A model generated the notes under the pieces. That model was not told the origin of the DNA. It made no database searches and saw only the letters and a list, made by a program, of their open reading frames with translations. DNA of 64,000 nucleotides from assembly GCF_003350505.1 (NCBI RefSeq), contig NZ_QQAY01000001.1, forward strand, positions 124,001-188,000, given 5' to 3'. The position numbers and the translations under genes were made by a program. The stretch comes from Falsibacillus pallidus (GTDB lineage: Bacteria; Bacillota; Bacilli; Bacillales; DSM-25281). This document shows positions 1-7,972 of this stretch, piece after piece. Position 1 is the first letter of the stretch. Each line of letters opens with the position of its first letter.

Positions 1-494
1 TGAAAATCAAGATCTTTCATCTGTATCCCTGCACATTCGCTGACCCTTATGCCGGTCGCATACAATAGTTCAAGGATTGCCCTGTTCCGCTCGCCTAAAT
101 TAGCATGCTCCGAGCTTGCCTCAAATAGCTTCTCCATTTCTTCTTCATAAAAAAATTTCGGCAGCCTCACCGAAGACTTCGGCTGCGAAACCATGCTGAA
201 TGGATTTTCCGCAAGAATGGATTCCCTATTCAAATATTTAAAGAAACTCCTCAAACTGGAAATCTTTCTTGCGACGCTCGCTCGTGCATATTCCATTTCA
301 TGAAGCTTCGTTAAAAAAAGGCGTGCATCAAAATATTCAACATCTTTCACATTTTTTATACCTTGTTCATTCATGAACATAAAAAACGCTTCAATATCTT
401 TTTGATACTGCTCAATTGTATATTCCGAATAGTTCTTTTCTATCTTAAGGAATTCAATAAAGGATTCCAATAAAATACATGGTTTTTGATCCAT
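1..494 (-). CDS. codV: Tyrosine recombinase XerC/CodV, 5' part only
   Basis: The gene runs off the left edge of the window, so about 164 N-terminal residues of a roughly 300-residue protein are present. It starts at ATG 494 with a GAGGTG ribosome site. The N-terminal half reads as the SAM-like core-binding domain (FIEFLKIEKNYSEYTIEQY, then RKISSLRSFFKYL). The catalytic domain opens with LYATGIRVSE, which carries the first catalytic arginine. XerC-type recombinases resolve chromosome dimers at dif with a XerD partner. In B. subtilis this gene is codV, heading the codV-clpQ-clpY-codY cluster, which fits trmFO immediately upstream. The histidine and tyrosine active-site residues lie outside the window, so the fully active state cannot be checked. 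Confidence 0.93.
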   Translation of the reverse strand, partial: MDQKPCILLESFIEFLKIEKNYSEYTIEQYQKDIEAFFMFMNEQGIKNVKDVEYFDARLFLTKLHEMEYARASVARKISSLRSFFKYLNRESILAENPFSMVSQPKSSVRLPKFFYEEEMEKLFEASSEHANLGERNRAILELLYATGIRVSECAGIQMKDLDF

Positions 495-508
495 CTATAA
501 CACCTCAC

Positions 509-545
509 AAGGGCTACTAAATATTATCACAATTTAGTAGCCCTT
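509..545 (-). terminator. 14-bp perfect hairpin between trmFO and codV
   Basis: The arms AAGGGCTACTAAAT and ATTTAGTAGCCCTT are perfectly complementary around a 9-nt loop. The hairpin lies 10 bases past the trmFO stop and ends only a few bases before the codV ribosome site. No U tract follows on the minus strand, so it may be an inefficient terminator, an RNA-processing barrier or a translation-control hairpin rather than a classical intrinsic terminator. Confidence 0.6.
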
Positions 546-555
546 GCAATTAATT

Positions 556-1860
556 TTACAAATTTTTCACAAAGTTTTGAATTGTTTCTAAAGCTCTGTT
601 CGCATGTTGTTCGTATCTTTCTTTTTTCGATTTTATTCTCTCCGGCAACTCAGGGAATAAACCAAAATTCGCGTTCATAGGCTGGAAGTTTTTCTTGCTT
701 GTTGTAGTGATGTAATTAGCCATGCTTCCGATTGCCGTCTCATGAGGGAATACGACAGGTTCTTCACCCAATGCCAGTCTAGCAGCATTGATGCCTGCTG
801 CAAGTCCGCTTGCTGCTGATTCAACGTAGCCCTCAACACCAGTCATTTGTCCGGCGAAAAATAGTTCTTCTTTATTTCTGAATTGGTAAGTAGCTTTAAG
901 GACACTCGGTGAATTGATGAAAGTATTTCGATGCATAACACCGTAGCGGACGATTTCCGCATTTTCAAGTCCCGGAATCAATTTTAAAACTTCTTTTTGC
1001 GGGCCCCACTTCAAATGTGTCTGGAAACCGACAATATTATATAATGTGCCTGCTGCATCATCTTGTCTGAGCTGGACCACTGCATAAGGACGCTTACCGG
1101 TCTTAGGATCTTCCAATCCCACCGGCTTTAAAGGTCCAAACAACATAGTCTTTTTGCCGCGCTGTGCCATTACTTCAATCGGCATGCAGCCTTCAAAGAA
1201 AATCTCTTTTTCAAACTCTTTCAATGGAACTGTTTCAGCAGAAATCAATGCTTCATAAAATTCATCAAATTCTTCCTCATTCATTGGACAATTCAAATAC
1301 GCTGCTTCGCCTTTGTCATAGCGAGATTTTAAATAGACTTTATCCATATCGATGCTGTCTTTTTCGAGAATCGGTGCGGCTGCATCATAAAAATATAAAT
1401 ATTCCTCACCGGTCAATTCCTTTAATCTCTCAGATAATTCAGGACTTGTCAATGGACCAGTCGCAATAACTGTGATTCCTTCCGGGATTTCTGTCACTTC
1501 TTCATTGAAGACAGTAACATTCGGATGATTCCTTACTTTATCCGTTACATGTCCAGCGAATTCATGACGGTCTACAGCTAATGCCCCTCCTGCAGGGACT
1601 GCACATGCATCAGCTGATTGAATGATGACAGAATCCAGGTTGCGCATTTCTTCTTTAAGCACGCCTACCGCATTCGTCAAACCGTTTGCCCTTAAAGAAT
1701 TGGAGCAGACCAACTCTGCAAATTTATCTGTATGGTGAGCAGGAGTCTGCTTCACTGGGCGCATCTCATATAAATTTACTTTTAAGCCTCTATTGGCAAT
1801 CTGCCAGGCTGCTTCGCTGCCCGCGAGACCTGCTCCGATTACATTCACTGTTTTAGTCAT
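556..1860 (-). CDS. trmFO: Folate/FAD-dependent tRNA (uracil-54-C5)-methyltransferase TrmFO
   Basis: This 434-residue protein makes ribothymidine at position 54 of the tRNA T-loop, using methylene-tetrahydrofolate as carbon donor and FADH2 as reductant. The N-terminus has the dinucleotide-binding motif [13 protein letters not shown], followed by YEMRP and ELVCSNS, both typical of the GidA-like TrmFO family. The C-terminal [19 protein letters not shown] is the conserved flavin-binding segment. The length equals that of the B. subtilis enzyme. The start has a strong AGGAGG site eight bases upstream. It sits between topA and codV as in B. subtilis, where the gene was called gid. It is distinct from MnmG, which is longer and lies near oriC. 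Confidence 0.97.
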   Translation of the reverse strand: MTKTVNVIGAGLAGSEAAWQIANRGLKVNLYEMRPVKQTPAHHTDKFAELVCSNSLRANGLTNAVGVLKEEMRNLDSVIIQSADACAVPAGGALAVDRHEFAGHVTDKVRNHPNVTVFNEEVTEIPEGITVIATGPLTSPELSERLKELTGEEYLYFYDAAAPILEKDSIDMDKVYLKSRYDKGEAAYLNCPMNEEEFDEFYEALISAETVPLKEFEKEIFFEGCMPIEVMAQRGKKTMLFGPLKPVGLEDPKTGKRPYAVVQLRQDDAAGTLYNIVGFQTHLKWGPQKEVLKLIPGLENAEIVRYGVMHRNTFINSPSVLKATYQFRNKEELFFAGQMTGVEGYVESAASGLAAGINAARLALGEEPVVFPHETAIGSMANYITTTSKKNFQPMNANFGLFPELPERIKSKKERYEQHANRALETIQNFVKNL

Positions 1861-2027
1861 ACTTTGATCCTCCTAATTTTATGTAAAATCATATCATCTG
1901 ATTATGAATCCGGTTAGAAAAAGGTATATATTTTCAAAAAACCAATTATAAGAATAGCATAGATTCGATCATTTACCTACATCGAAGTGAATGGAAATTG
2001 ATTTGCATCCCCATTTTTGAAGTAAAT

Positions 2028-2063
2028 GAGAAAAGGCGAGCCAAAGAATCAGCCCACCTTCTC
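2028..2063 (-). terminator. Terminator-like hairpin after topA
   Basis: GAGAGAAGG at the topA stop codon pairs with CCTTTTCTC downstream; the inner stem continues through GGGC/GCTC around a loop. A short U-containing tail (CATTTACTTC) follows. The stem overlaps the topA stop region, so it probably ends the dprA-topA transcript before trmFO. Confidence 0.55.
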
Positions 2064-4139
2064 TCAGTTTTGCGGTTCTTCCTTATAATCACAAGCAGTA
2101 CATTGAACCTGCACACCTTTTTTAAGCTTCTTCTCAACCAGCATCTCATCACATTTTGGACAAGTTCTTTCCAGCGGCTTATCCCAAGAAAGGAAATCAC
2201 ATTCCGGAAATTGATCGCAGCCGTAAAAAATCCTGCGCTTTTTACTTTTTCTTTCTATAATATTACCCTTTTTACATTTCGGACAGCTGACGCCAATTTC
2301 TTTTACAATCGGCTTTGTATTCCTGCAGTCCGGGAAATTGGAGCAGGCCATAAACTTTCCATACCGTCCCATTTTAAAGACCATTGGATTCCCGCAGTGT
2401 TCGCAATCCTCGCCTGCGTATTCAGGCTTGATTTCGACTTCTTCCATTTCCTTTTCAGCTTTTTCAAGATTCTTTTCAAAGCCCATGTAAAACTCATCAA
2501 TTACTTTAACCCATTTGATCTTGCCTTCTTCAATGTCATCAAGGCTTGTTTCCATCTTGGCGGTAAATTCCACATCCAAAATTTCAGGGAAGAATTCCAA
2601 AATCAATTGAAGGACGATTTCCCCCAGTTCAGTAGGAATGAAGCGTTTATTATCAAGCGCTACATAGCCCCGCTTTTGTATGGTATCCAATGTCGGCGCA
2701 TATGTGGATGGCCTTCCAATGCCCAGTTCTTCCAGCGTTTTCACGAGCCTCGCTTCTGTATACCTTGGTGGCGGCTGGGTGAAATGCTGCTTCGGGTCTA
2801 TTTCATTGGATTTCACCTTATCTCCTACTGACAGATCTGGAAGCAGGTTTTCTTTTTCCTCTAAACCATCATCCGTTCCTTCAATGTATACTTTCATAAA
2901 TCCGGCGAATTTCACTTTAGAGCCGTTGGAACGGAATACAATATCGCCGTTAGAAACGTCTACACTCATTGTATCCATCACAGCTGAAGCCATTTGGCTC
3001 GCAACAAAACGCTCCCATATCAGTCGGTAAAGCCTCAATTGATCACGGCTCAAGAACGATTTCATGGAGGCAGGATCCCTTAAAGTACTCGTTGGACGGA
3101 TTGCTTCATGGGCATCCTGGGATTTTGCCGACTTTTTCTCTGCCCGTGGTTCAGTCCTGTTATACTCTTTTCCATACTGGCCTTCAATGTATTCAAATGC
3201 CTCTTTCTGAGCTACCTCAGAAATTCTTGTCGAATCTGTTCTCATGTAGGTAATGAGACCGACTGTTCCTTCCTTGCCAAGTTCGATCCCTTCATAAAGC
3301 TGCTGTGCAAGCATCATTGTCTTTTTAGCCCTGAAGTTCAGCTTCCTTGCGGCTTCCTGCTGCAGGGATGAAGTGGTAAATGGAGGTGCTGGGTTTCGCT
3401 TTCTTTCTTTTTTCGTCACATTTGTGATTTCAAAGTTTTTACCCTTTATGGCATCCAATACCTTCTTGACTTCTTCCTCCGATTTCAGTTCCATTTTCTT
3501 GCCGTTGATGCCGAAGAAATGTCCGCTGAATTCGTCTTTTCCTTTTTCAAATAGGGCTTCAACGCTCCAGTACTCTTCCGGGATGAAGTCTTTGATTTCT
3601 TTTTCACGATCGATTATAAGTCTGACGGCAACAGACTGGACCCTGCCGGCACTTAGACCTTTTTTCACCTTTTTCCAGAGGAGGGGAGAAATATTGTACC
3701 CTACCAGTCTATCTAACACCCTTCTCGCTTGCTGTGCATCGACAAGATCCATATTGATAGGTCTCGGATATTTAAACGATTCTTTTATAGCATCTTTGGT
3801 AATCTCATTAAATACCACCCTGCAGTCGGAATGGACATCAATATCCAGGCTGTGTGCCAAATGCCAGGCGATTGCTTCCCCTTCCCTGTCGGGGTCAGCT
3901 GCGAGAAAAATTTTCTTTGCTTTTTTCGCAGCTGTCTTTAATTCTTTAAGTACTGGGCCTTTGCCCCTGATGGTTATATATTTTGGTTCAAAATTATTTT
4001 CAGAACTAACACCCATCTGACTTTTCGGCAAATCCCTTACATGTCCCATGGATGCTTTCACTTTATATTTTTTTCCTAGATAGCGCTCGATTGTTTTCGC
4101 CTTGGCGGGCGATTCAACAATCACTAAAAACTCTGACAT
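2064..4139 (-). CDS. topA: DNA topoisomerase I (type IA)
   Basis: This 691-residue enzyme relaxes negative supercoils by single-strand passage. The N-terminal Toprim domain begins [19 protein letters not shown] and contains the acidic [14 protein letters not shown] motif. The catalytic tyrosine is in the [14 protein letters not shown] segment near residue 297. The C-terminal part (about residues 575-688) carries three four-cysteine zinc-ribbon repeats: C-EHCGNPMV with [15 protein letters not shown] with GCDQFPEC, and TCPKCDEML with CTACDY. This is standard for Bacillus TopA. The start has an AAGGAGG site. dprA lies upstream with a 250-bp gap that appears to hold a separate topA promoter. Confidence 0.98.
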   Translation of the reverse strand: MSEFLVIVESPAKAKTIERYLGKKYKVKASMGHVRDLPKSQMGVSSENNFEPKYITIRGKGPVLKELKTAAKKAKKIFLAADPDREGEAIAWHLAHSLDIDVHSDCRVVFNEITKDAIKESFKYPRPINMDLVDAQQARRVLDRLVGYNISPLLWKKVKKGLSAGRVQSVAVRLIIDREKEIKDFIPEEYWSVEALFEKGKDEFSGHFFGINGKKMELKSEEEVKKVLDAIKGKNFEITNVTKKERKRNPAPPFTTSSLQQEAARKLNFRAKKTMMLAQQLYEGIELGKEGTVGLITYMRTDSTRISEVAQKEAFEYIEGQYGKEYNRTEPRAEKKSAKSQDAHEAIRPTSTLRDPASMKSFLSRDQLRLYRLIWERFVASQMASAVMDTMSVDVSNGDIVFRSNGSKVKFAGFMKVYIEGTDDGLEEKENLLPDLSVGDKVKSNEIDPKQHFTQPPPRYTEARLVKTLEELGIGRPSTYAPTLDTIQKRGYVALDNKRFIPTELGEIVLQLILEFFPEILDVEFTAKMETSLDDIEEGKIKWVKVIDEFYMGFEKNLEKAEKEMEEVEIKPEYAGEDCEHCGNPMVFKMGRYGKFMACSNFPDCRNTKPIVKEIGVSCPKCKKGNIIERKSKKRRIFYGCDQFPECDFLSWDKPLERTCPKCDEMLVEKKLKKGVQVQCTACDYKEEPQN

Positions 4140-4225
4140 TCAAAATCCTCCTTAGAGGTAATTAGTAAAGTATTAGAAACATTTAACCTATTTCTTCTAT
4201 TCATTAGTCTGCAGAAATCATATAT

Positions 4226-4255
4226 TTTATACTTCCCGAAACCGTTTACAGGCAA
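4226..4255 (-). promoter_or_regulatory. Candidate sigma-A promoter for topA
   Basis: In the 250-bp dprA-topA gap, TTGCCT (-35) is followed after 18 bases by TATAAA (-10), about 87 bases before the topA start. The rest of the gap is AT-rich and shows no convincing gene; a 70-codon open frame across it has no family features. Confidence 0.4.
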
Positions 4256-4389
4256 ATGCATCTTGAAAAAAGCAAGATTATGTTCAATCAGGCAGTAAAC
4301 GGCAATAAATTTTGGTTCTGTTGAAATGTATAACATATTTAAAGGAAATGCAACTATTTTGAGATAAATTACTTAAGATGTACAAAATA

Positions 4390-5271
4390 CTATGAATAAA
4401 AATTAGTCAATTCCTCTGTAATATCGTTCCCGTTCATAACGAGCTTTGCACCTTGCTGGATCAGGAAATGGGACCCTTCATATTCTGGCAGATGCATGGA
4501 TCCGGGCACTGCAAAAACCTCTCTTCCTTCCTGGAGGGCCAGTTCGGCTGTAATGAGCGAACCGCTTTTCTTTGCAGCCTGGACGACCAAAGTGCCACTG
4601 GCCATGCCTGAAATGATCCGATTCCTCATTGGAAAATGCCACGGATTGGGTTTTTGATGTGGAGGGTATTCTGAAAGTAATAAATGGTTTAATTTCATAT
4701 TCTCTGCAAGCGTCCGATTTTCCTGCGGATATATATGAAAAAACCCGCTTCCTAAAACTCCTATTGTTTGGCCGCCATGATTGATGGTCAGTGTGTGAGC
4801 TGCTTTATCCACTCCTTTTGCCAGACCGCTTGTAATCACAAATCCGTTTGACACCAAGTGTGGAATCAATTTGGACAAGGCCATAAGGGATGGCTCCACG
4901 ACTTTTCTTGAACCAACAACAGCCAATTGGCGCTCGTTTAATAATGACGGATTTCCAATTGCATACAACAGCCACGGTGGATTATAAATGTTTTTCAGCA
5001 GGTGAGGATATTGAGGGTCTTTAAAATGAATTATATAAATTTGATTCAGTCGATAGGAATGGAATAGTTTTTCAAAAGGTAGTGTATGGAGATTTCGATG
5101 AAGTTCTGTGGCTTTCATTGAGGAGATTTGGAGTTTTGATTGAAAGTATGAAACACTTCTTGATTCCAGGCATCGAAGTTCCGGGTCGTCGTCTAGGAGC
5201 CTTTGCAGCTGTCTAAAAGAAATTACGGCGCAGTGGTTAAGCATAGTTAATTTTGTTTTAAGCGGGTTCAT
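4390..5271 (-). CDS. dprA: DNA-processing protein DprA (Smf)
   Basis: DprA binds incoming single-stranded DNA during natural transformation and loads RecA. The protein is about 293 residues with an N-terminal helical region and a Rossmann-like core. Visible core motifs are LAVVGSRKVVEPS, ITSGLAKGVDKAAH, IGVLGSGF and FPMRNRIISGMASGTLVVQA, all family hallmarks. The frame opens at 5286, but an AAGGAGG site sits inside its first codons and points to the second of two adjacent ATGs at 5271, which is used here. It follows sucD and precedes topA, as in B. subtilis. Its presence does not by itself show competence, since dprA is kept in many non-competent bacilli. Confidence 0.95.
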   Translation of the reverse strand: MNPLKTKLTMLNHCAVISFRQLQRLLDDDPELRCLESRSVSYFQSKLQISSMKATELHRNLHTLPFEKLFHSYRLNQIYIIHFKDPQYPHLLKNIYNPPWLLYAIGNPSLLNERQLAVVGSRKVVEPSLMALSKLIPHLVSNGFVITSGLAKGVDKAAHTLTINHGGQTIGVLGSGFFHIYPQENRTLAENMKLNHLLLSEYPPHQKPNPWHFPMRNRIISGMASGTLVVQAAKKSGSLITAELALQEGREVFAVPGSMHLPEYEGSHFLIQQGAKLVMNGNDITEELTNFYS

Positions 5272-5286
5272 CATTTCCTCCTTCAT

Positions 5287-5322
5287 GATAAAATACAGCC
5301 CCTCGTTTAGAGGGACTGTATT
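5287..5322 (-). terminator. Intrinsic terminator of sucCD
   Basis: AATACAGTCCCTC pairs with GAGGGGCTGTATT around a short TAAAC loop, followed by a TTTAT tail. It starts seven bases beyond the sucD stop codon, separating sucCD from dprA. The dprA start lies only about 20 bases downstream, so some read-through is plausible. Confidence 0.75.
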
Positions 5323-5328
5323 GAAAAA

Positions 5329-6231
5329 TTAATGAGTTTTACAGTTTTCGTAAATGCCTTTTTCTTTAAGGACTTTAATCAAAGTTTCACCCATAACGGA
5401 AGGAGTATCAGCTACTTCGATTCCGCAAGCATTCATTACTTTGATTTTTTCATCTGCAGTTCCTTTTCCTCCTGAGATGATCGCACCAGCATGGCCCATG
5501 CGTTTTCCTGGAGGTGCAGTTCTTCCGCCGATGAAGCCGACAACCGGCTTAGTCATATTCGCTTTCACCCATTCAGCAGCTTCTTCTTCAGCAGTACCGC
5601 CGATTTCTCCAATCATGATGACAGCATAAGTATCAGGATCTTCGTTGAAAGCTTTCAAAACATCGATGAAGTTTGTACCATTCACTGGGTCTCCACCGAT
5701 TCCAACAGCTGTTGATTGTCCGATTCCAGCTTCAGATAACTGATGTACAGCTTCATATGTCAATGTACCAGAGCGGGAAACAACACCAACATGGCCTTTT
5801 GTATGGATGTAGCCAGGCATGATACCGATTTTGCATTCATCAGGCGTGATGACGCCAGGGCAGTTCGGTCCTACCAAGCGAGTTTTCTTGCCTTCCATGT
5901 AGCGTTTCACTTTTACCATATCCAAAACCGGGATATGTTCAGTGATACAAATAGCCATATCTAATTCTGCATCTACAGCTTCCATGATTGCATCTGCAGC
6001 AAATGGAGCAGGAACATAGATGACAGAAACGTTGGCTCCCGTTTCTTTTACAGCATCAGAAACTGTATTGAAGACAGGTACGCCTTCCACTTCAGTACCG
6101 CCTTTTCCAGGTGAAGTACCGCCGACAATCTTTGTTCCATATTCGATCATTTGCTTTGTATGGAAAAGAGCCGTTTTCCCTGTAATACCTTGTACGATTA
6201 CTTTAGTATCTTTATTAATGAATACACTCAT
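5329..6231 (-). CDS. sucD: Succinyl-CoA synthetase alpha subunit
   Basis: SucD is the nucleotide-phosphate-relay and CoA-binding subunit of succinyl-CoA synthetase, which interconverts succinyl-CoA and succinate with substrate-level phosphorylation in the TCA cycle. The 300-residue length is normal. [17 protein letters not shown] is the CoA-binding Rossmann start, [10 protein letters not shown] is conserved, and the phosphorylated histidine lies in [17 protein letters not shown]. The reading frame is intact, unlike its partner sucC 18 bases upstream. Without a working beta subunit this protein would not be expected to form an active enzyme. Confidence 0.97.
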   Translation of the reverse strand: MSVFINKDTKVIVQGITGKTALFHTKQMIEYGTKIVGGTSPGKGGTEVEGVPVFNTVSDAVKETGANVSVIYVPAPFAADAIMEAVDAELDMAICITEHIPVLDMVKVKRYMEGKKTRLVGPNCPGVITPDECKIGIMPGYIHTKGHVGVVSRSGTLTYEAVHQLSEAGIGQSTAVGIGGDPVNGTNFIDVLKAFNEDPDTYAVIMIGEIGGTAEEEAAEWVKANMTKPVVGFIGGRTAPPGKRMGHAGAIISGGKGTADEKIKVMNACGIEVADTPSVMGETLIKVLKEKGIYENCKTH

Positions 6232-6249
6232 TACGTCTCCCTGCCTTTC

Positions 6250-7409
6250 TTATCCTACTTGGTTAACGATTTTTTGCGCGCCGTCAGCCATTGATTCTGC
6301 AGCGATGATGTTCAATCCTGATTCGCTTAGGATTTTCTTCCCTAAATCGACGTTTGTACCTTCAAGTCGAACGACAAGAGGAACAGACAACCCGATTTGT
6401 TTTGCCGCCTCAACAACACCAGAAGCAATGATATCGCACTTCATGATTCCACCGAAAATGTTGACGAAAATACCTTTGACATTTTCATCGGAAAGGATGA
6501 TTTTGAATGCTTCTGTTACTTTCTCAGCTGTCGCGCCGCCCCCAACATCAAGGAAGTTAGCAGGGTCTCCGCCGTAGTGCTTGATGATATCCATTGTCGC
6601 CATCGCAAGTCCTGCGCCGTTTACCATACAGCCGATGTTTCCATCAAGGGAAATGTAGCTGAGATCATATTTAGATGCTTCGATTTCTTTTGCATCTTCT
6701 TCTTCTAAGTCGCGGTATTCAAGAATATCTTTTTGGCGGAATAATGCATTTGAATCAAAATTCAATTTTGCATCAAGCGCCATGACATTCCCATCTCCTG
6801 TTACAACAAGAGGGTTGATTTCAGCGATGGAGCAGTCCTTCTCGACAAATGCCGTATAAAGGCCATCATGAATTTAACTGCTTTGTTCACCAGTTCTTTA
6901 GGGATGTTGATGTTGAAAGCAATTCGGCGTGCCTGGAAGCCTGTAAGGCCGACAACCGGATCGATTGCTTCTTTGAAGATTTTTTCTGGTGTTTTTTCTG
7001 CTACTTCTTCAATCTCTGTACCGCCTTCTTCAGATGCCATTAAGACAACTCTGGAAGTCGCACGGTCCATTACAAGGCCAACATAATATTCTTTCTTGAT
7101 GTCGCAGCCTTCTTCAACAAGTAAGCGCTTTACTTCTTTTCCTTCTGGCCCTGTTTGGTGGGTAACCAGTGTTTTGCCTAAGATCTCTTGTGCATATGTA
7201 CGAACTTCGTCCAAATTCTTTGCAACTTTGACTCCGCCCGCTTTCCCACGGCCGCCGGCATGAATCTGTGCCTTAACGACTGTGACGCTTGTACCTAATT
7301 CTTTTGCAGCTTCAACAGCTTCTTCAACAGTGAAGGCAACTTTCCCGTTTGGCACTGCAACCCCGTATTTTCTGAGGATTTCTTTACCTTGGTACTCATG
7401 TATATTCAT
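6250..7409 (-). pseudogene. sucC: Succinyl-CoA synthetase beta subunit, split by a one-base frameshift
   Basis: The two halves lie in different frames. The 5' half (7409 to about 6866) starts at ATG 7409 behind AGGAGG and reads [17 protein letters not shown], the ATP-grasp N-terminus. It stays in frame to KAVKFMM and then drifts into AFIRHLSRR. The 3' half resumes correctly as [15 protein letters not shown] and ends [12 protein letters not shown]. Adding one G where the coding strand reads ATGATGGCC (about 6861-6866) restores [19 protein letters not shown] and a normal protein of about 386 residues. The missing base lies in what would be a GGG run, which is a common place for assembly error. 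Either a real loss-of-function lesion or a sequencing slip is possible; the remaining codons show no other decay. Confidence 0.9.
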
Positions 7410-7441
7410 ATTCCATCCTCCTATCAAACTCTTCTAAAAAT

Positions 7442-7456
7442 AGACTGCGCTTTCAT
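7442..7456 (-). promoter_or_regulatory. CcpA cre-like site upstream of sucCD
   Basis: ATGAAAGCGCAGTCT matches every fixed position of the cre consensus WTGNAANCGNWNNCW. It overlaps the end of the candidate -10 box and covers the expected transcription start, so CcpA binding would block initiation. It is 33 bases from the sucC start. Confidence 0.6.
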
Positions 7457-7483
7457 TGTATATAATCAGTGATTATCTGTCTA
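7455..7483 (-). promoter_or_regulatory. Candidate sigma-A promoter of sucCD
   Basis: TAGACA (-35, 7478-7483) and TACAAT (-10, 7455-7460) are separated by 17 bases. The remaining gap up to the ylqH terminator (about 7484-7654) is AT-rich, and I see no gene in it. Confidence 0.55.
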
Positions 7484-7654
7484 CCGTTTCGACTTAAATA
7501 TTATATTAATTTAAAATTTCTGAACATTTTACCGTTATTTTCATACTAAAACACTTGCATTCCCTGCTTAATTATTGTGGATTTATGCACATAATACTTT
7601 TCCAATAAAACTTTTTCGTGGGATTTTATACCAATTTATTTAACTTTAAATCAA

Positions 7655-7682
7655 CGAAAAAAATAACGGGGAAGGCCCCCGT
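7655..7682 (-). terminator. Intrinsic terminator after ylqH
   Basis: ACGGGG and CCCCGT form a tight GC hairpin, followed by TATTTTTTT on the minus strand. The stem begins at the ylqH stop codon. It should separate the rnhB-ylqG-ylqH group from sucCD. Confidence 0.8.
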
Positions 7683-7972
7683 CACGTTCTATCAATCTCA
7701 TTCCTATCCAGGCGATATATAAAAGCAAATACTTCCGCCACAGCTTGGTATAATTCTTCCGGGATGGACTGATTGATATCCAGCTGTCCTAAGAGTCCTA
7801 CTAAACTTGGATCTTCCTGTATGGGTACACCTGATTCCTTAGCTTTTTCTACTATATTTTCTGCAGTGATCCCTTTCCCTTTAGCAATGACTGCAGGGGC
7901 ATCTTGCATATCAGAACGATAGCTGAGGGCGACAGCTTCCTTTCGCTTAAGCTTGTTTGATTGATTCTTCAT
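7682..7972 (-). CDS. ylqH: YlqH, stand-alone FlhB C-terminal-domain-like protein
   Basis: This 96-residue soluble protein resembles the cytoplasmic C-terminal domain of the flagellar export switch FlhB/EscU, without its membrane part. The segments KEAVALSYRSD, APAVIAKGKGITAENI, ESGVPIQEDPSL and IPEELYQAVAEVFAFIYRLD track FlhB after its autocleavage site. The NPTH cleavage motif itself is absent and replaced by charged residues, so the protein begins close to where the cleaved FlhB fragment would begin. Its start overlaps the ylqG stop by four bases (ATGA), indicating translational coupling. The function is unknown. No flagellar gene lies nearby. Family assignment is firm from sequence; any role in export is inference. 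Confidence 0.88.
   Translation of the reverse strand: MKNQSNKLKRKEAVALSYRSDMQDAPAVIAKGKGITAENIVEKAKESGVPIQEDPSLVGLLGQLDINQSIPEELYQAVAEVFAFIYRLDRNEIDRT

Noticed and set aside
1998-2831. 277-codon plus-strand frame opposite the topA 3' end
   Set aside because: It mirrors the topA codons, has no ribosome site or family motif, and is rich in Phe and Leu as expected for the reverse of a lysine- and glutamate-rich gene.
3373-4020. 215-codon plus-strand frame opposite topA
   Set aside because: Antisense shadow of the conserved Toprim and catalytic regions; no independent signals.
4124-4336. 70-codon minus-strand frame in the dprA-topA gap
   Set aside because: No recognisable motif, no good ribosome site, and it runs into the topA ribosome site; more likely untranslated leader.
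6801-6860. Altered C-terminus of the first sucC fragment as a new protein end
   Set aside because: The tail after KFMM has no conservation, while the alternate frame gives the normal SucC sequence, so it is a frameshift product and not a new domain.
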